Shown: positions 34,401-46,547 of the stretch, piece after piece
Numbering within the stretch: position 1 is the stretch's first letter
Layout: each line of letters begins with the position of its first letter
From: Pleurodeles waltl
Taxonomy: Eukaryota; Chordata; Amphibia; Caudata; Salamandridae
Length of the DNA stretch: 64,000 nucleotides
Assembly (NCBI RefSeq): GCF_031143425.1
Contig: NC_090444.1
Location: forward strand, 1,316,895,324 to 1,316,959,323
Reading direction: 5' to 3'
Made by a program: the position numbers and the translations under genes
The notes under the pieces: model-generated
Database searches by the model: none
The model's input: the letters and a program-made list of their open reading frames with translations, nothing else
Told to the model about the DNA's origin: nothing

Positions 34401-36160
34401 CAAAAACATGAGGGTAGAAAACTTTGTTTATGGAACTTTGCGCATTGTCAAGGGAAGTGAAGACAGCCATGAAAGTTCTTAACTCCTTCACAAAGGGTTC
34501 CCCAAAGAGATGACCTTATGCAGCCCCCCGTTTACATGGAAGGGAGGTCCCCCAAATTTGAATCAACCCTAATTAAAAAGGAACAGCAATCTGTAAAGAG
34601 CACGCAATTCGCGTTCCAGAGGAAAATAACGGCCGTTCCACCCAGCCCGATATGACCTCAGGGGATAGAGAGGATCCTAAGGCTTTAATCTCCTGCGTCA
34701 ACTCCAGAATTTTCGTGAGGGGGCCAATGACGAAGAGGTTTTCATGACAGGACTTCCATGACCTCTCAATGCCCTTCTTAGAGTCCCATATAAACATTTG
34801 CAAAAAGGTGGCCAGGTAAGACAGCTCGACATGCATGTGCCCACTTTATCTGAGGGAAACCATTCCGCTGACCTAAGTCCCCAGGTTCTAACATATCGGA
34901 GGAATTCCCTGCCCCCTGGGAGTCAGTGGGATTAGGGGTAGAAAGCGGAGATAGCCGTCAAGACATGAAGGGGACCACCTCATCTGCGGAGTCCCCTTTA
35001 GAGCCCTCGTCAACCTCATCAGCAGAGGGGATGGGGGCACAGTTGTTCCCAGAATGCTAAGGTCTTCCCCTGGGACCTCCAGACCTGTGGGAGCAGGGTG
35101 CTCAAGAAACACCTTTTTAAGCCAGACAAAAGCTATAAGGTACACCTCCGCCTCTAGCAGGTGTCTAGGTGTACGCTGCGTCTGTTGCTTGCAACCCAGC
35201 ACTGAACCATTGGTAAAGGGGTCCGCTGATGTATTAGGGGAACAGCATATGAATAGGCCAGTTGTAGCAGGCACCCTTCAAGCAGTTCAATGGCCGAGGC
35301 CACCACTTGGTGAATTGAGTCGCAAATTTCACTATCAATTGGGAGGACCGAGAATCTCTTCCTCACAATATTCTCCATCCTCATTGGATTGCATGGCCAT
35401 GGTTAAGAGACAAAAACACACATCTCCCACTATGTAAGCCACGGGGGAGTTCAAAATACGGGAGTGAGCCCGTCAATTATACCTGGGGAGGCCCAGTAAA
35501 TTTGTAAGGCCCTCAGGGCAAATAATAATGAGCCACGTGAAAACGGGCAGACACTGTCATGTGCAAAGCAGTTTAAATATTGCTGGTCAAGAAACTGGCT
35601 GTGCACCCTTTAGTGTCAGAAGGGTGCATACTACACTGGCACAGCCCCTAGCGGCCTAGCGCGACTCACGTGGGAAATGTGTGCATGCTGTGCAGCGCCC
35701 TGAACGGGTTATGTAGCGATTGCCAACCTTCAAAAGTGTCAGTTTCCCAGGATGAATACTGACCCCACACTTGCAGAGCATCAGGTTTCTGTGGCAGCTC
35801 GGGGGAGGCAGGCACAAGAAGGCTATAATCAGGGAAGTTGCGGGCAATGCGCTTCCCTGCTGACCAGTAGACACACGTCGGCAACCTGCCCTCTAGGCCT
35901 CACCACACTCTTGGGGCCCTGAGTATGGTTGTTGGATGTGCTCCCATGACAAACCCTACATGAGTGAGAAAAACCAAACACTGATTACAAACAAAGGCAG
36001 AATAAAGCGTCGACAATAAAGATACTTATCTCACTGCTGGAAGCAGGAAAGAAAGAGGAAGTGTCTTAGGAGCTGTTAACTTATATGGACTTGCAGTACT
36101 GATCTCTGATTGGTTCAATGTTACTTGTGTAGTCCTTTCCTACAGCATCTTGGGAAAGGT
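34401..36160 (-). other. Unclassified degenerate retroelement, possibly gag-like 5' part
   Basis: On the minus strand the order from 36160 is an A/T-poor leader, a Ser/Pro-rich stretch (35874-35656) and short frames with QVVASAIELLEGC and PLTKILELTQEIKALG. These recall, weakly, the helical ORF1 of some tyrosine-recombinase retroelements. The frames are short and disrupted, and no RT is present. I do not assign a family. Confidence 0.3.
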
Positions 36161-37332
36161 TGTTTTTCTTTATTGTTGAAGAACACTGGCAATATTAAAG
36201 GAATGAAATTTTAGAGCATAATCCTTGCCTCCGATCCTCCCACAGAATTGCATCATCTGCCTTTACATTGCTGACACATGATCAGGCATTAATCGTAAAA
36301 GAACACTATGAATCTGTATCTCACATAAATAACTTAAACTCCTGCCTCATACTTCTGAAGGTTACTTATCTGGTAATGGTGCCGGGAACATTGAAATGTA
36401 TTAGAAAGAAAACCAAAGAGGTCACTTCTAAAAAGAGGTCATTAAAGAACTTGCACAAGAAACTTCTTAAGTAACTTGCAACATGCTATGGTGTCCTCAC
36501 CAGTATCATACAAATATCTATACCTTTGCTACTGAAGGAGGTACCTGAGACTCCTAGCAATAGACCCTTCACAGAACACAAAAAAATACATTATGAAAGC
36601 ACCAACTTTATTAAGGTTCTTTGAAACATAAAACACATTAAAAAAATAGAAATGTATATATATATATAAAAAAAAAAAGAATTGGAAATAGAGTTTCTGG
36701 TTGGCCACAGTATGCATCTCAGTCAGGCAGAACCTACCACTCTAGTCAGGACAAGTCAGTTACAGACCAAAAATATTCTGTGCTAACTCCAGTATCTTGG
36801 AACAAAGCAGTCAGGCTTATCCCCAGAGGTCATGTATAAAGCGTTTGCACAACACACTGACACCAGTAACACAAATACACTACAAATGAGAATTCACACA
36901 GAGTTGTATAAAAGTATATAGTGTATTTATGCATAAACATCAACCAAGATATCATGAATTTTGTGCACAGTAGGCCATCACTTATAAAATATTTGCTATT
37001 CAGAACAATGCAAGGTACGACACATCAGTGAGTATTTAGAGCAGGTAATGCAAATCAGAGTAGGAAAAAGAAACAGGTTCAGATAAAAATATATTTCTGT
37101 TTCCCATACATATCATACGATCATAACTACTATATCTGTTATACCATTAATGAAATAGCACCTGCCATCTTTGGGCCCAGGGATGGGGGAGGGTAATATC
37201 CACATACATGAAGCGGAAATATGGTTCATGTGACAAATACAGAGATAATACTTGTGCTCTTGGACACTGCCGCCTCAGATTATGAACTACGCAATGAACC
37301 ATACAATGCCAGGCTGATAATGGAGGACAAGC
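36161..37332. other. Unassigned AT-rich intron sequence
   Basis: No coding or known repeat is recognised. A short (TA)n run lies at about 36654-36668. Confidence 0.5.
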
Positions 37333-37797
37333 TGTAGGAAAGTGCCCCTTTAGGCATGGTTACCCCGTCCTCCACATACAGACACTTTTTGCGTCATATC
37401 TGATGCTAACTTGAGTGAGTGTACTCTAGGGTCCTGCACCAGTGATCTTTCACTAAATTGTACCATTACTTTTACAATTGGCACACCCCGGGCAAACAGC
37501 TAAGTCCCTTGTAAAAGGTACCTGAGGCGCCAAGGGCTCTGTGGCCAGGGAGGGTACCGAAGGGCTGCAGCATGTATTATGCCACCCTAAGGGACCCCTC
37601 ACAAAACACACGCACACTGCCACTGCAGCTTGTGTGCACTGGTGGAGAGAAAAAGGTAAAGTTGACATGGCATTCTTCTCTGGGTGCCATGCCCACAAAC
37701 CACTGCGTGTGGCATAGGTAAGTCAACCATCTAGCAGGCCTTACAGCCCTAAGGCAGGGTGCACTATACCACAGGTGAGCACATAGCTGCATGATCA
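37333..37797 (+). repeat. LTR fragment of the Gypsy family, 5' 465 bp
   Basis: It starts TGTAGGAAAGTGCC and matches the first part of the 10457 and 43872 LTRs (CACAATTGGCACACCC, GTGGCATAGGTAAGTCA, GCACTATACCACAGGTGAG). It stops inside AGCTGCATGA, where DIRS-D6 sequence takes over. Confidence 0.8.
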
Positions 37798-39765
37798 AGC
37801 CGAATCTGCATGCGCCCCCAAAAAGAGACTTGTCATCAAATGGCATATCAAGAAGAGCATCCCGCACTGAAGATGAAAACTTTGAAGCTGACAACCAAGA
37901 CCTGAGACGTATGGCAACAGAGGTAGCCATGATCCATCCAATGGAATCAGCAGAAGCCATACCTGAGCAAACAGTGAGTCAAGCAGCCTGTTGACCATCT
38001 CTGATCAAAGGTGTTAGGGCAGTGCGAACATCCTCAGAGAGCAATGGCAATAAACATTCTACGGAGTCCCAGAGAGTATGGGAAAAGCAGGCCAACACAC
38101 AGAAGTGTTGGTGGAACAAAGAGCGGCACTAGAAGAGGCAAAAGGATGCCTGCCAGCGGCATCCAACTGACTAGAATCTCTTTGCGGCGGAGTCAGAGGA
38201 ATCTGCTCTAAAGCAGGAATGGCCAAAGCAGTTTAGACAAGAAACCCCCCAGGAGTAGGGCGGTGGCGAAGTCACATGGGATCTTCCTTTGCCGGACGAT
38301 GCCTGTGTGAGACAGAATGGTCTACCGAAGGACCAGAAACAGGCTGATTTCAGACACCTAGAAGAATGTAATTCAGAGCCTCGCAAAAAGGCAGAACAAG
38401 TTCAGTGCCAGACTGATCCGGATTAAAATTTAACAACGACTCAGTAGATAATTGCACCATAGGAAAGTGCAAGTTCAAAACATCAGCCACCCTCATCAAG
38501 ATATCTGCAAAGGCAGTGCTGTCTTCCATCACCAATCCAAGGAACGAGAGTAGGCTAGGTGCCGGCAAGGAGTCTAGGCCAATAGCAGTGGCTAAATCAA
38601 GCACTCAATCAAAGGCTGAACCCGGCAGGGGCCCCATAAAGGGAGCATGAGGATCCAGCACAGGAACCACATCCAAATCACATGGTGCTGCTCCTGCCGT
38701 TGGCATGTGGGGGATGCCATATTGGAAGTGGTGTTGTCTGACTGCAGTGAAATAAGTATACGAGCGTCATGGGGAGTTGACTGACCCAACAGATCTGTGA
38801 GGGGTGTCAGGACAACATGATCAGTTGGAGGAGTCGGAAGTCATACGAGGCCATCCACTGGCACTGATCCAACTCCAGAATCAGAGTCGAGAGTGTGAAC
38901 AGGCACAGAGGTAGAAACTGCCAGCGAAGACCCCCTCAAAGCACTCTGCACCTCCATAGGGCCAGAAGGCGCCCCCAAGGGAGGGGAAGAACCAAAGATG
39001 GACTGAAGGGGCGCATAGTAAAGTCGCATTTAGTCCACAGTCACCCCAGAGCCGGGACATGGCGGAAGGGAAGAGGTTGACTCAGGTGTGGACTCCACAA
39101 GAGGAGAACGCGGGGGCAGTGATGATGAAGGGTATGATGCCATGTAGGAAGACTTACACTGGGACACCAAAGGACCACCAGAGGCCGACGGAACCAACCG
39201 AGAATGATTTCTGGAGCATTCCCGGGATCGTGAAGACGACGGACTCTGACGCCAGCGAGAAGAGGTCTTGTCCGCTCGCACCGCAAGGAGCTTCATGTGA
39301 CATTCCCTCAAAGACCTCGGCTTCAAACCATGGCAGGCGTTGCAGTCGTCAGCATGATGATGAGACCCCAGACATCATAAACAGACGGAATGGAGAACCA
39401 TGACTGACAACTGCCGGAAACAGGATACACAGGGTTTAAACCCAGAAGGCATATACACTATTAGATTGTAAAGAAAGTACAAAAGTACACGAAGAACGGG
39501 TAGGAAAAGGCCAAAAGGTTCAGACGTACTTGTTAGACTGGATCTGCACTGTTGAACGGAAACGAAGAAACTGACGTCAGCGTGTGGGAGGAGGGAATAT
39601 ATGGACTCCGCTGATGTCATGGCCAGGGAAGACATTGCTGCGGAGTCACTCAACGCCCTCTACCGACGCACAGAGGTATTGCTGAAGAAAAATTTCCAGA
39701 TCCAGTCTGATGCCTGGGGGATAATTCTAAGAGAAGGAATCTGCAGCTAGTTGTCTCTATCAGAT
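37798..39765 (-). mobile_element. DIRS-type fragment D6 (gag region and right end)
   Basis: The right end (GATCCAGTCTGATGCCTGGGG, then TCTCTATCAG at 39755-39765) matches the right end of D5, and the coding is ORF1-like. RT and YR are absent, so it was cut at about 37798 next to an LTR fragment. Confidence 0.75.
37800..39460 (-). pseudogene. DIRS-D6 gag-like ORF1 remnant
   Basis: From the N-terminus it shows a Cys-rich start (GFKPCVSCFRQLSV, then CLWCL near 39400), an RS/charged stretch (SSRSRECSRNHSR at about 39200-39240), Pro/Ser-rich sequence, an acidic stretch (EDSTAFADILMRVADVLN at about 38460-38530) and the C-terminal DALLDMPFDDKSLFGG at about 37805-37850. Frame changes separate these. 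The order is the same as in D5 and D8. Confidence 0.68.
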
Positions 39766-39779
39766 ACAAGGAACACCAA

Positions 39780-41400
39780 GAGTAAGGCCCTGGCAGACTG
39801 CAACGACCCGAGCTTTAACATCTGAAAAGAATTTACCTCCAAAGTCATGGACTTCATCACACCTGCAGCCATTGCGAGCAGCACCACGCCTTCACAAGAA
39901 CTGTGCAACGACCCCCTCGGAGTTCTTCAGCAGCAAACTCACAACCATATATAACTTTGGCCCCCAACTTGACCCAAGCACCACTGTAATCAGTCTGCCA
40001 ACCTTGGATGAACCACACACCCACAGCAGTGTAACAACATCCACACAGACAAAACAGATGCAGTACCATCATGAAATCTATCCACTATGGGCCCTGTAAG
40101 ACTCCTGCCCCAATATGCCTTCAACAAAGAAACCACCCCAGTCAACAAAGATCTCACTCTCCTACTCAACACCTTCACTGACACAGCCACATTTCTGGAA
40201 GCATGCAGCAGTCAACGCTACATTAAAGAAGTCCTCAGCAGACCTGGCCAGCCTCACAAACTATAGACCAATCACCCTCCTACCATTCACAGCGAAGTCC
40301 TGGAAAAAGCAAGCACATCACAGACCACCTCATCACCCACCAGCTCAACACCAAGTGGCAAGAATTCCGACCAAACCACAATACAAAAACAGCCCTCATT
40401 GCAGCAACGGACAGTATATGTATGATCCTAGACAGAAGAGAAAATGCTGCCCGCATCCTAGTGGACTCTCAGAATCTTCTGACACTGACTCCCGTCCCAT
40501 TCTAATCAGATGACAAGACTGATATCCATGGACCTGTCCTTCAACTTAACTGCACATTTCTAACCAGAAGAACCCATAAGGCCATCCTTCTTACTCCTAT
40601 GAAGCCTGGGAACTCATCCGCAGAGTACCCCAAGGATCATCACATAGCCACACCTTTTTCAACATCTACATGACCCACTGGTCAACATTGTTCACACTCA
40701 AGACATCAGCCTTCTTTCTTATAGCAGTTCCTCTCGAACAAGTTCCCCCAACAAGAAGAACAAGTTCACTCTCTGCATGATCACAGAATCCAGTTACAAA
40801 TGTGGAGGATACTAAGAAAGATATATAAATAGCTACTGGACAGCACAAGAAAACCATCACTCAAACTTTCATGAGCAGGAGGCTGAACTACGGTAACTCC
40901 CTCTACACAGAAATTACCAATCCTCATGAAAAAATTACAGATCATATAGAACGCAGCTGCCAGGCTCAGGACTCAACCCTCACGTCGATCTTGCACCACA
41001 TCTAAGGGAGCTACACTGGTTCCCAATACACAAGCATGCTCAGTTCAAAATCCTCACCCACACATACAATGTGCTACGCAACATAGGCCCAGCCTACCTG
41101 AACAACCTTATTTACTTCCATCGTCACACTAGACGCTCAGCTGGACTCTCACTAGCACAAGTCTAGCACATTTACAAAAGCAGAACTGGAGGTCACGCAT
41201 TCTCATATATAGCTACTACAGCGTGGAATGACTTCCCAACACACATTAGAACCTCCTGCTCACTTCTTGATTTCTACAAAAAGCTGAATTCCTGGCTCTT
41301 CTAAAAGTCACCATCCTCCCTGTGGGGCTAGCCTCACAGATCTGCACAGTGCTAGGATATCAACATGGATGACTGCACCCTCTACAGATACATAACTCTT
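39780..41400 (+). mobile_element. Rex1-like LINE, degenerate
   Basis: Plus-strand fragments of a non-LTR reverse transcriptase appear in order. NYRPITLLPF is at 40259-40288, RVPQGSSHSHTFFNIYM at about 40624-40672 and PHVDLAPHLRELHWFPI at about 40978-41028. HAQFKILTHTYNVLRNIGPA and DFYKKLNSWLF follow. The catalytic FADD block is not recognisable. Numerous stops and frameshifts are present. Motif spacing and wording fit the Rex1/Babar-CR1 group. Confidence 0.75.
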
Positions 41401-41996
41401 AAGCTGGTTGGAGAATCAGGCTGCTCTATGAGGTCACATCACCAGCCCAGCAATGGCTATTTTGTTTTCCCCTCACAATCCTATAAATGTAGAGGAAAAA
41501 CACTTTTCTAATCTCAGAACGTCTTTCCGGTGACGGAAATCAGTGACAATATACAAGGAATCATCAACTAAAACCCCCAACTGAGCAAACCTACTGCCCA
41601 AAAAGGCAGTCTCCACAGACAGAAATAAAAGAAGGAGAATTGAGTTTAAAACAAATTGTGGGATGTACTTCAGGTCCGCAATGGCAGCAGAAGAGTTGGA
41701 CAGAGGATATAAAGAATCACTAGCTAAGTCCCTTATAAAGAAACAGCTTTGGTTTGAGCCAATCTACACCGCTACCTTCCTATAACTGAAAAGTAAGAGA
41801 AACCCTTACATTTTTTCTTTGCATCTGAAGATCAGTAAGAGACCGTATGCTTGGAGAACAACGAATTTAGACGTTCCTGTAGCAATCATTTCTTCATAAG
41901 AATACTACCAAAATGGCTACACACATTAAAAATCCACAATCAACACGTAGAAAAATAATTTACGAGGGCCATAAAATACAAATAAGAAATATTTAC
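41401..41996. other. Possible DIRS YR relic downstream of exon 7
   Basis: 41560-41760 (AAAAAGGCAGTCTCCACAGA, then GGACAGAGGATATAAAGAATC) resembles, weakly, the minus-strand YR region around the catalytic Arg of D3 (17880-18080). There is no frame. The rest is unassigned. Confidence 0.25.
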
Positions 41997-42138
41997 CTCC
42001 GACTGTATGATTTTGATCAGAAAAAAAATGTGATACACTGTTTTGGTTAACAGAGAAAGCTGACGACACCTTTCTAAATAGACTTGTACAGAAGGATCCA
42101 CTCGCTGCTGTAGTTTACTCCAGAACAATGTCAATTCC
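41997..42138 (-). CDS. ZNF292: ZNF292 penultimate exon
   Basis: This 142-base exon has an acceptor (TTTGTAG at 42145-42139, after a pyrimidine-rich run) and a donor (GAG|GTAAAT, GT at 41996-41995). The first base completes a split codon, and the rest reads ELTLFWSKLQQ, then YLERCRQLSLLTKTVYHIFF, ending in IIQSE. From memory this is the conserved N-terminal helical region of ZNF292. It ends in phase 0, matching the phase-0 start of the terminal exon at 4419, so the two exons join cleanly. The upstream exon must supply two bases of the split codon and is not in this window. DIRS-like relics lie on both sides. Confidence 0.93.
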
Positions 42139-43871
42139 CTACAAATAGAAAAAAGTAACATTTTAAAAGCCATCATGGAGCTGAAAGACAAGATGAGAAA
42201 GTTACTTACATGTAGTAATAGTTATCAGACTAGAATTAATACCCCAGCTGCCAGACAGCAGCTTGTAAAAATCCAATTTGCTTAACATAGTCTCACCAAA
42301 AGAGGTTTTATCTAGCCCATTTTTTAAAAAAAAAATCCCGAAAAATGAGAAGAGTAGTAATAGTTGGAATTGCTGCAGGCGTTAACGAAAGGTGACTACT
42401 TCTTTAAATTGTACTTCTACAATGAGGGAAGTCATGTTTAGTATTCGGACATACAGGCAATCTTTCAGGTATGCAGTAAGTACAATAAGATACAGATCAG
42501 GAAAGGATGCACTCACCAGACAGCCACTAGGATGAAGCAGTAACTTCTGTGTCATGAACACTAGATCTGCCCCAGAGTCATAACTACACATCACAATTCA
42601 CAGCAGTGCCTTCCTCCTCTTGAGAAGGTTTGCCCCAAATAAATCTTTAGAGAAGCTTGACCCTCCTGGGTATTAGCCCTAGCAGACAAATCAACAGCGT
42701 AACATGTATGTATGGAGTACTTCTATAGCGCAAACCTAGCCACAAGGCACGAGAATGCTGCACACTGACAAAGACAAGTGTAAAACCAGGGAGTGATAGG
42801 AGAGGTAGCTGGCTTGTGAACTATATACTGGTCTTTAAAGAGGTGTGTCTGCAACGGTTTCATAAACTGTACCAGCCATTGGAGGGTCCTGATGGTTATA
42901 GAGATGTTGTACCAGATCCTAGGTGCACAGATGGAAGAGGTCTACTGTCTTTTCCTTTTTTTTTTGTTGCAATTCTTAATCTGCAATCTGATGGTGTCCT
43001 GGCTACAGCTGTGCTGAGCACCACCAGCAATAGTAAGTCTGCCTGCACTAGAAGAGTGAGTCTGGCCATGACGGCCCAAACCGCAGCAGGTAGGTAACCC
43101 TCAGCTATGCCTAGCCTTTGCGGTGGGCAGCACGGGTTAGCCTGAGGGGACAGCCTGTGGCCAGACAGCGCAGCCCACCTGCTGTGGGTAGCTAACCCCC
43201 AGTGTAAACAGTCTTTGTTGGCTGCGCGCTGCATTTTTTAACAACATAATTACTTTCCCATTTTGACAAATGTTTTGCTAAACACTAATAAATCTAATGA
43301 AAACCTTGATTCCCACCATAAAATTGCACCTTTATGGTCTTCTCAAAATAACTGAATTGACATTTTCGTGAACATTTTGATTTTCATGCCCAAAGCTCAT
43401 TTTTAAAGGTTTTTTTCACATGCATTTTTTCCACAAATCTAGGTGCCCCTAGCAGTTTACTACGGTCAAATTTTTTGGCTTGAGATTTTAAACTGCAGAT
43501 ATATTCAAAACTTTACCATTCAGGCCCAACTTGTGACATTTTTAAACGGTTATACCTAATAAAACAAACTACTGAATGGAGGTACACCATATAAAGGAAC
43601 ATTTTTTTCAGCTCAATATTTTTTAAGGTTTGTATTCAAGCAGATGAATACAGAGATAGTACAAATACAGAAAGACAGGCATGCAGTAGGGTATAGAAGT
43701 TACATTTAAATACATTAGCATATGTAGTGTTGAAGGAGTCTCATGGAGGAGAAATATCCAAGTGAGGATGTTTATATGTGAGGGTTTTAAAGCAAGTATT
43801 CTTGATACTTATTTGAGAGTAAAAAGACTTGTGGGGGAATAGTTCAGTATACATGAGATACAGTACCCCGC
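42139..43871. other. Intron upstream of exon 7, mostly unassigned
   Basis: 42199-42214 (AGTTACTTACATGTAG) resembles a DIRS terminus but stands alone. 42703-42900 contains CTTCTATAGCGC and TTTAAAGAGGTGTGTCTGCAA, which look repetitive, but I cannot assign a family. No coding is recognised. Confidence 0.4.
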
Positions 43872-45626
43872 TCTAGGAAAGTGCGCCTTTTGGCATGTTT
43901 ACCCCCTACCCTTTGCCTGATATTGATGCTGACTTGACAGAGTGTGCTGGGATCCTGCTAACCAGGCCCCAGCACCAGTGTTTTTTCCCTAAAAATGTAT
44001 CATTGTTCCCACAATTGGCACACCCCTGGAACACAGCTAAGTCCCTAGTAAAGGGTACCCAGGGCCCTGTGGCCCGGGAAGGTCCTTAAGGGCAGCAGCA
44101 TGCATTATGCCACCCTATGGGACCAAGCACATGCACACTGCCATTGCTGCCGGTGTGTGTTGGTGGGCAGAAAAAGAAAGACGACATGGCACACCTTCTC
44201 AGGGTGCCATGCTCACAAACCACTGCCTGTGGCATAGGTAAATCACCCCTCTAGCAGGCCTTACAGCGCTAAGGCAGGGTGCACTATACCACAGGTGAGG
44301 GTATAGCTGCATGAGCAAAATGCCCCTACAGTGTCTAAGTCCATTCTTAGACATTGTAAGTGCAGTGTGGCCATATATAGTACATGAGCTGAGAGTTTGT
44401 CATTACGAACTCCACAGCTACATGATGGCGCCACTGAATTCTGGGAAGTTTGGTATCAAACTTCTCAGCACAATAAACCCACACTGATGCAAGTGTTCGA
44501 TTTATTGAAAAATGCACCCAGAGGGCATCTTAGAGATGCCCCTGTATTTTAGACAAACGTCTAGTGCAGAACTGATGGGTCTGTGTCAGCCTGTCACTTC
44601 CAGATGAGTTTCTGACCCTGGCCCTGAGCCTTTGTGCTCTCTGTGGCCAGAAACAAGGCATACACTGGTTAGAGGTGCTTCACATCTTCCCCCTGCAGGA
44701 ACTGCAACACCTGGTGGTGAGTCTCAAAGGATCAGGCCACAGGGCATTTCAGCTAGTGGAGATGACCGCCCCCCGGACAAAGCCCTATTTTGGCAGCAAG
44801 TCCGGAAAGGAAATTATGAAAAACAAGGAGGAGTGACCACTTCAGCTAAGACCACCCCTAGGGTGTCCAGAGCTAATGTAACACCCACCTCCTCCCCCCA
44901 GTGCAGAATCCTCCATCTTGGTTTGGATGACAGGGACCAATAGTGTTTGGTGTGTGTCTCCCTCCCCAAAGGGAGTGGGCACCGGAAGAGTGTAGTCACC
45001 CTCATGGACAGTGGCCACTGGCTACTGCCCTCTGACCCTTGTAAAGCCTCTATATCCAGGATTTAAGGGCTCCCCTGAAACTAGCTCGTCAGATTCCTGG
45101 CGACCTCAAAACACAAGAAGGAGGACTGCTAAGTTGATCCCCAGCAGAGAAGAGTGCAGACACCAACTGCTTTGGCCCCAACCCAACCACCCTGTGTCTT
45201 GCTTCTGAAGCCCCTGCTACAAAAAGGCGATGCATCCTGCAGGACTAGCTTAAAACAGATTATTGCTATTTATTTGAAAACCGTTTAACTTACCAAATTG
45301 AAACAAAGTGGTGTTTATACATATGCTTGCTACTTACTTGCAAATGAAGTACTTACCTGCAAACTGAATCTTGTGGTTCTAGAAATAAACAAAAAATATA
45401 TTTGCTATATAAAAATAGTTGGCCTGGAGTTAGTCACTGAGTGTGTTTCATTGATTGTGTGTGTACAACAAATGCTTTGCACTACCTTCTGATAAGCCTA
45501 ACTGCTCGACCACACTACAGCAAAATAGAAAATTTGTATTATCTACTTAAGCCTCTGAAGAATCCCTGATCTCTGTACACACTATATCTCATTTTGATAT
45601 AGTATATACAGAGCAAACTTCCTACA
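43872..45626 (+). repeat. Solo LTR of the Gypsy family
   Basis: It starts TCTAGGAAAGTGCGCC (TG mutated to TC) and ends CTTCCTACA. The flanks are CCCGC (43867-43871) and CCCGG (45627-45631), a 5-bp duplication with one mismatch. It matches the 10457 LTR along its length, with deletions (1755 against about 2207 bp). Confidence 0.82.
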
Positions 45627-46204
45627 CCCGGCTAGGATCATAGGTTGGGTGGAAAAAGAAAGATCGGTGAGAGAAAAGGTGAAAGGAGACTAAGAGAAAA
45701 AGAAGAGGTAGAACGGTTTGGGGGGGATATAGGGAGTATGGGGCCATGGGGGGTAGGAGCGAGGAGGAATGGGGGAGTGGCATTTACAGTGGAGGCACAT
45801 GATTGTGTCTGGTTTGTACCATATTTTATCTTTTTTCCTAAACAGAGTTTTTAATTATGTGTTTAGTGAGTTCTCTGCTTCTCTGGTAAACGTGGAGTTT
45901 AGAAAGGTGTTTTCTTTCTGAGAAAATGGCTTTAAGACCGACTGATACAAGGATACCTCATAATAAGTGGTCTTCCATGCTTAGTCTACAGTTCTGTCCA
46001 GAACTTCTTGGAAAAGGTGCAATCTAGTATCATGCGTTTCAGGTCACCAAAAACATTTTTTAAGCACGGTTTTAGTTTTATGCCAAGTGTGGCGCAAATC
46101 TGCTCAGCATTTTTTGCTGCAGACAAGCAAAATCTCCTATGGGAACTAAAGAGAAAAAAAAATAATTTATAAGAGTAAGATGAGCTTGTGAAAGTTTGTG
46201 AACG
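45627..46204. other. Unassigned sequence between the solo LTR and D7
   Basis: It is purine-rich at 45640-45780. A minus-strand 73-codon frame (46207-45986) matches nothing known to me. It may be further decayed D7. Confidence 0.4.
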
Positions 46205-46227
46205 CAAGGGGGAATATTTGGTTGGGG

Positions 46228-46254
46228 TGGGGGGGGGGGGTGGGGGGGGAGAGG
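46228..46254 (+). repeat. G-rich run
   Basis: Nearly uninterrupted G with single T breaks. It lies in the D7 RT N-terminal region, where D11 encodes a Pro-rich PPNIPP stretch. Confidence 0.9.
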
Positions 46255-46547
46255 GGAGTTCCTCCTAGTAACCATGTTGGATAACTGACAGAACCCACTC
46301 ATCTGTGGTGATATTGGACCACTGTGGATAAAAATGCAGTAGTCTCTCCCCTATTGGAGAGGTGCAAGCTGGCGTAAGAAGTCACGGGTGTGTGTTAGGG
46401 GCAGACCCTCTATAGGTGGACGCCTTTCCTCTACCTTTATTATTTGCACCTCTGAAGGAACCTCTATTATAGTAATGGGTGCCTTGCTTGGTTTGGGAGG
46501 TGGAAGGCTCAGTAGATGAGGATTTGAAGCATATCCTAATTAGTGGT

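Larger units (their letters stand above)
4420..41996 (-). other. ZNF292 intron between the last two exons (about 37.6 kb)
   Basis: The intron is bounded by the donor GTAAAT at 41996-41991 and the acceptor AG at 4421-4420. It is built mostly of transposable elements: DIRS copies D1-D6, one Gypsy element with two LTRs, two further LTR fragments, two LINE fragments and a MITE, each listed separately. Unique-looking sequence is limited to short gaps. Confidence 0.9.

Noticed and set aside
42703..42900. Possible SINE or LINE 3' tail (CTTCTATAGCGC)
   Set aside because: It looks repetitive, but I cannot see an RNA polymerase III promoter, a tail repeat or a target duplication to support a family call.
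45986..46302. Possible further ZNF292 exon on the minus strand
   Set aside because: The wording does not match the expected upstream exon (residues leading to the split codon before ELTLFW), and the region adjoins D7 RT sequence.
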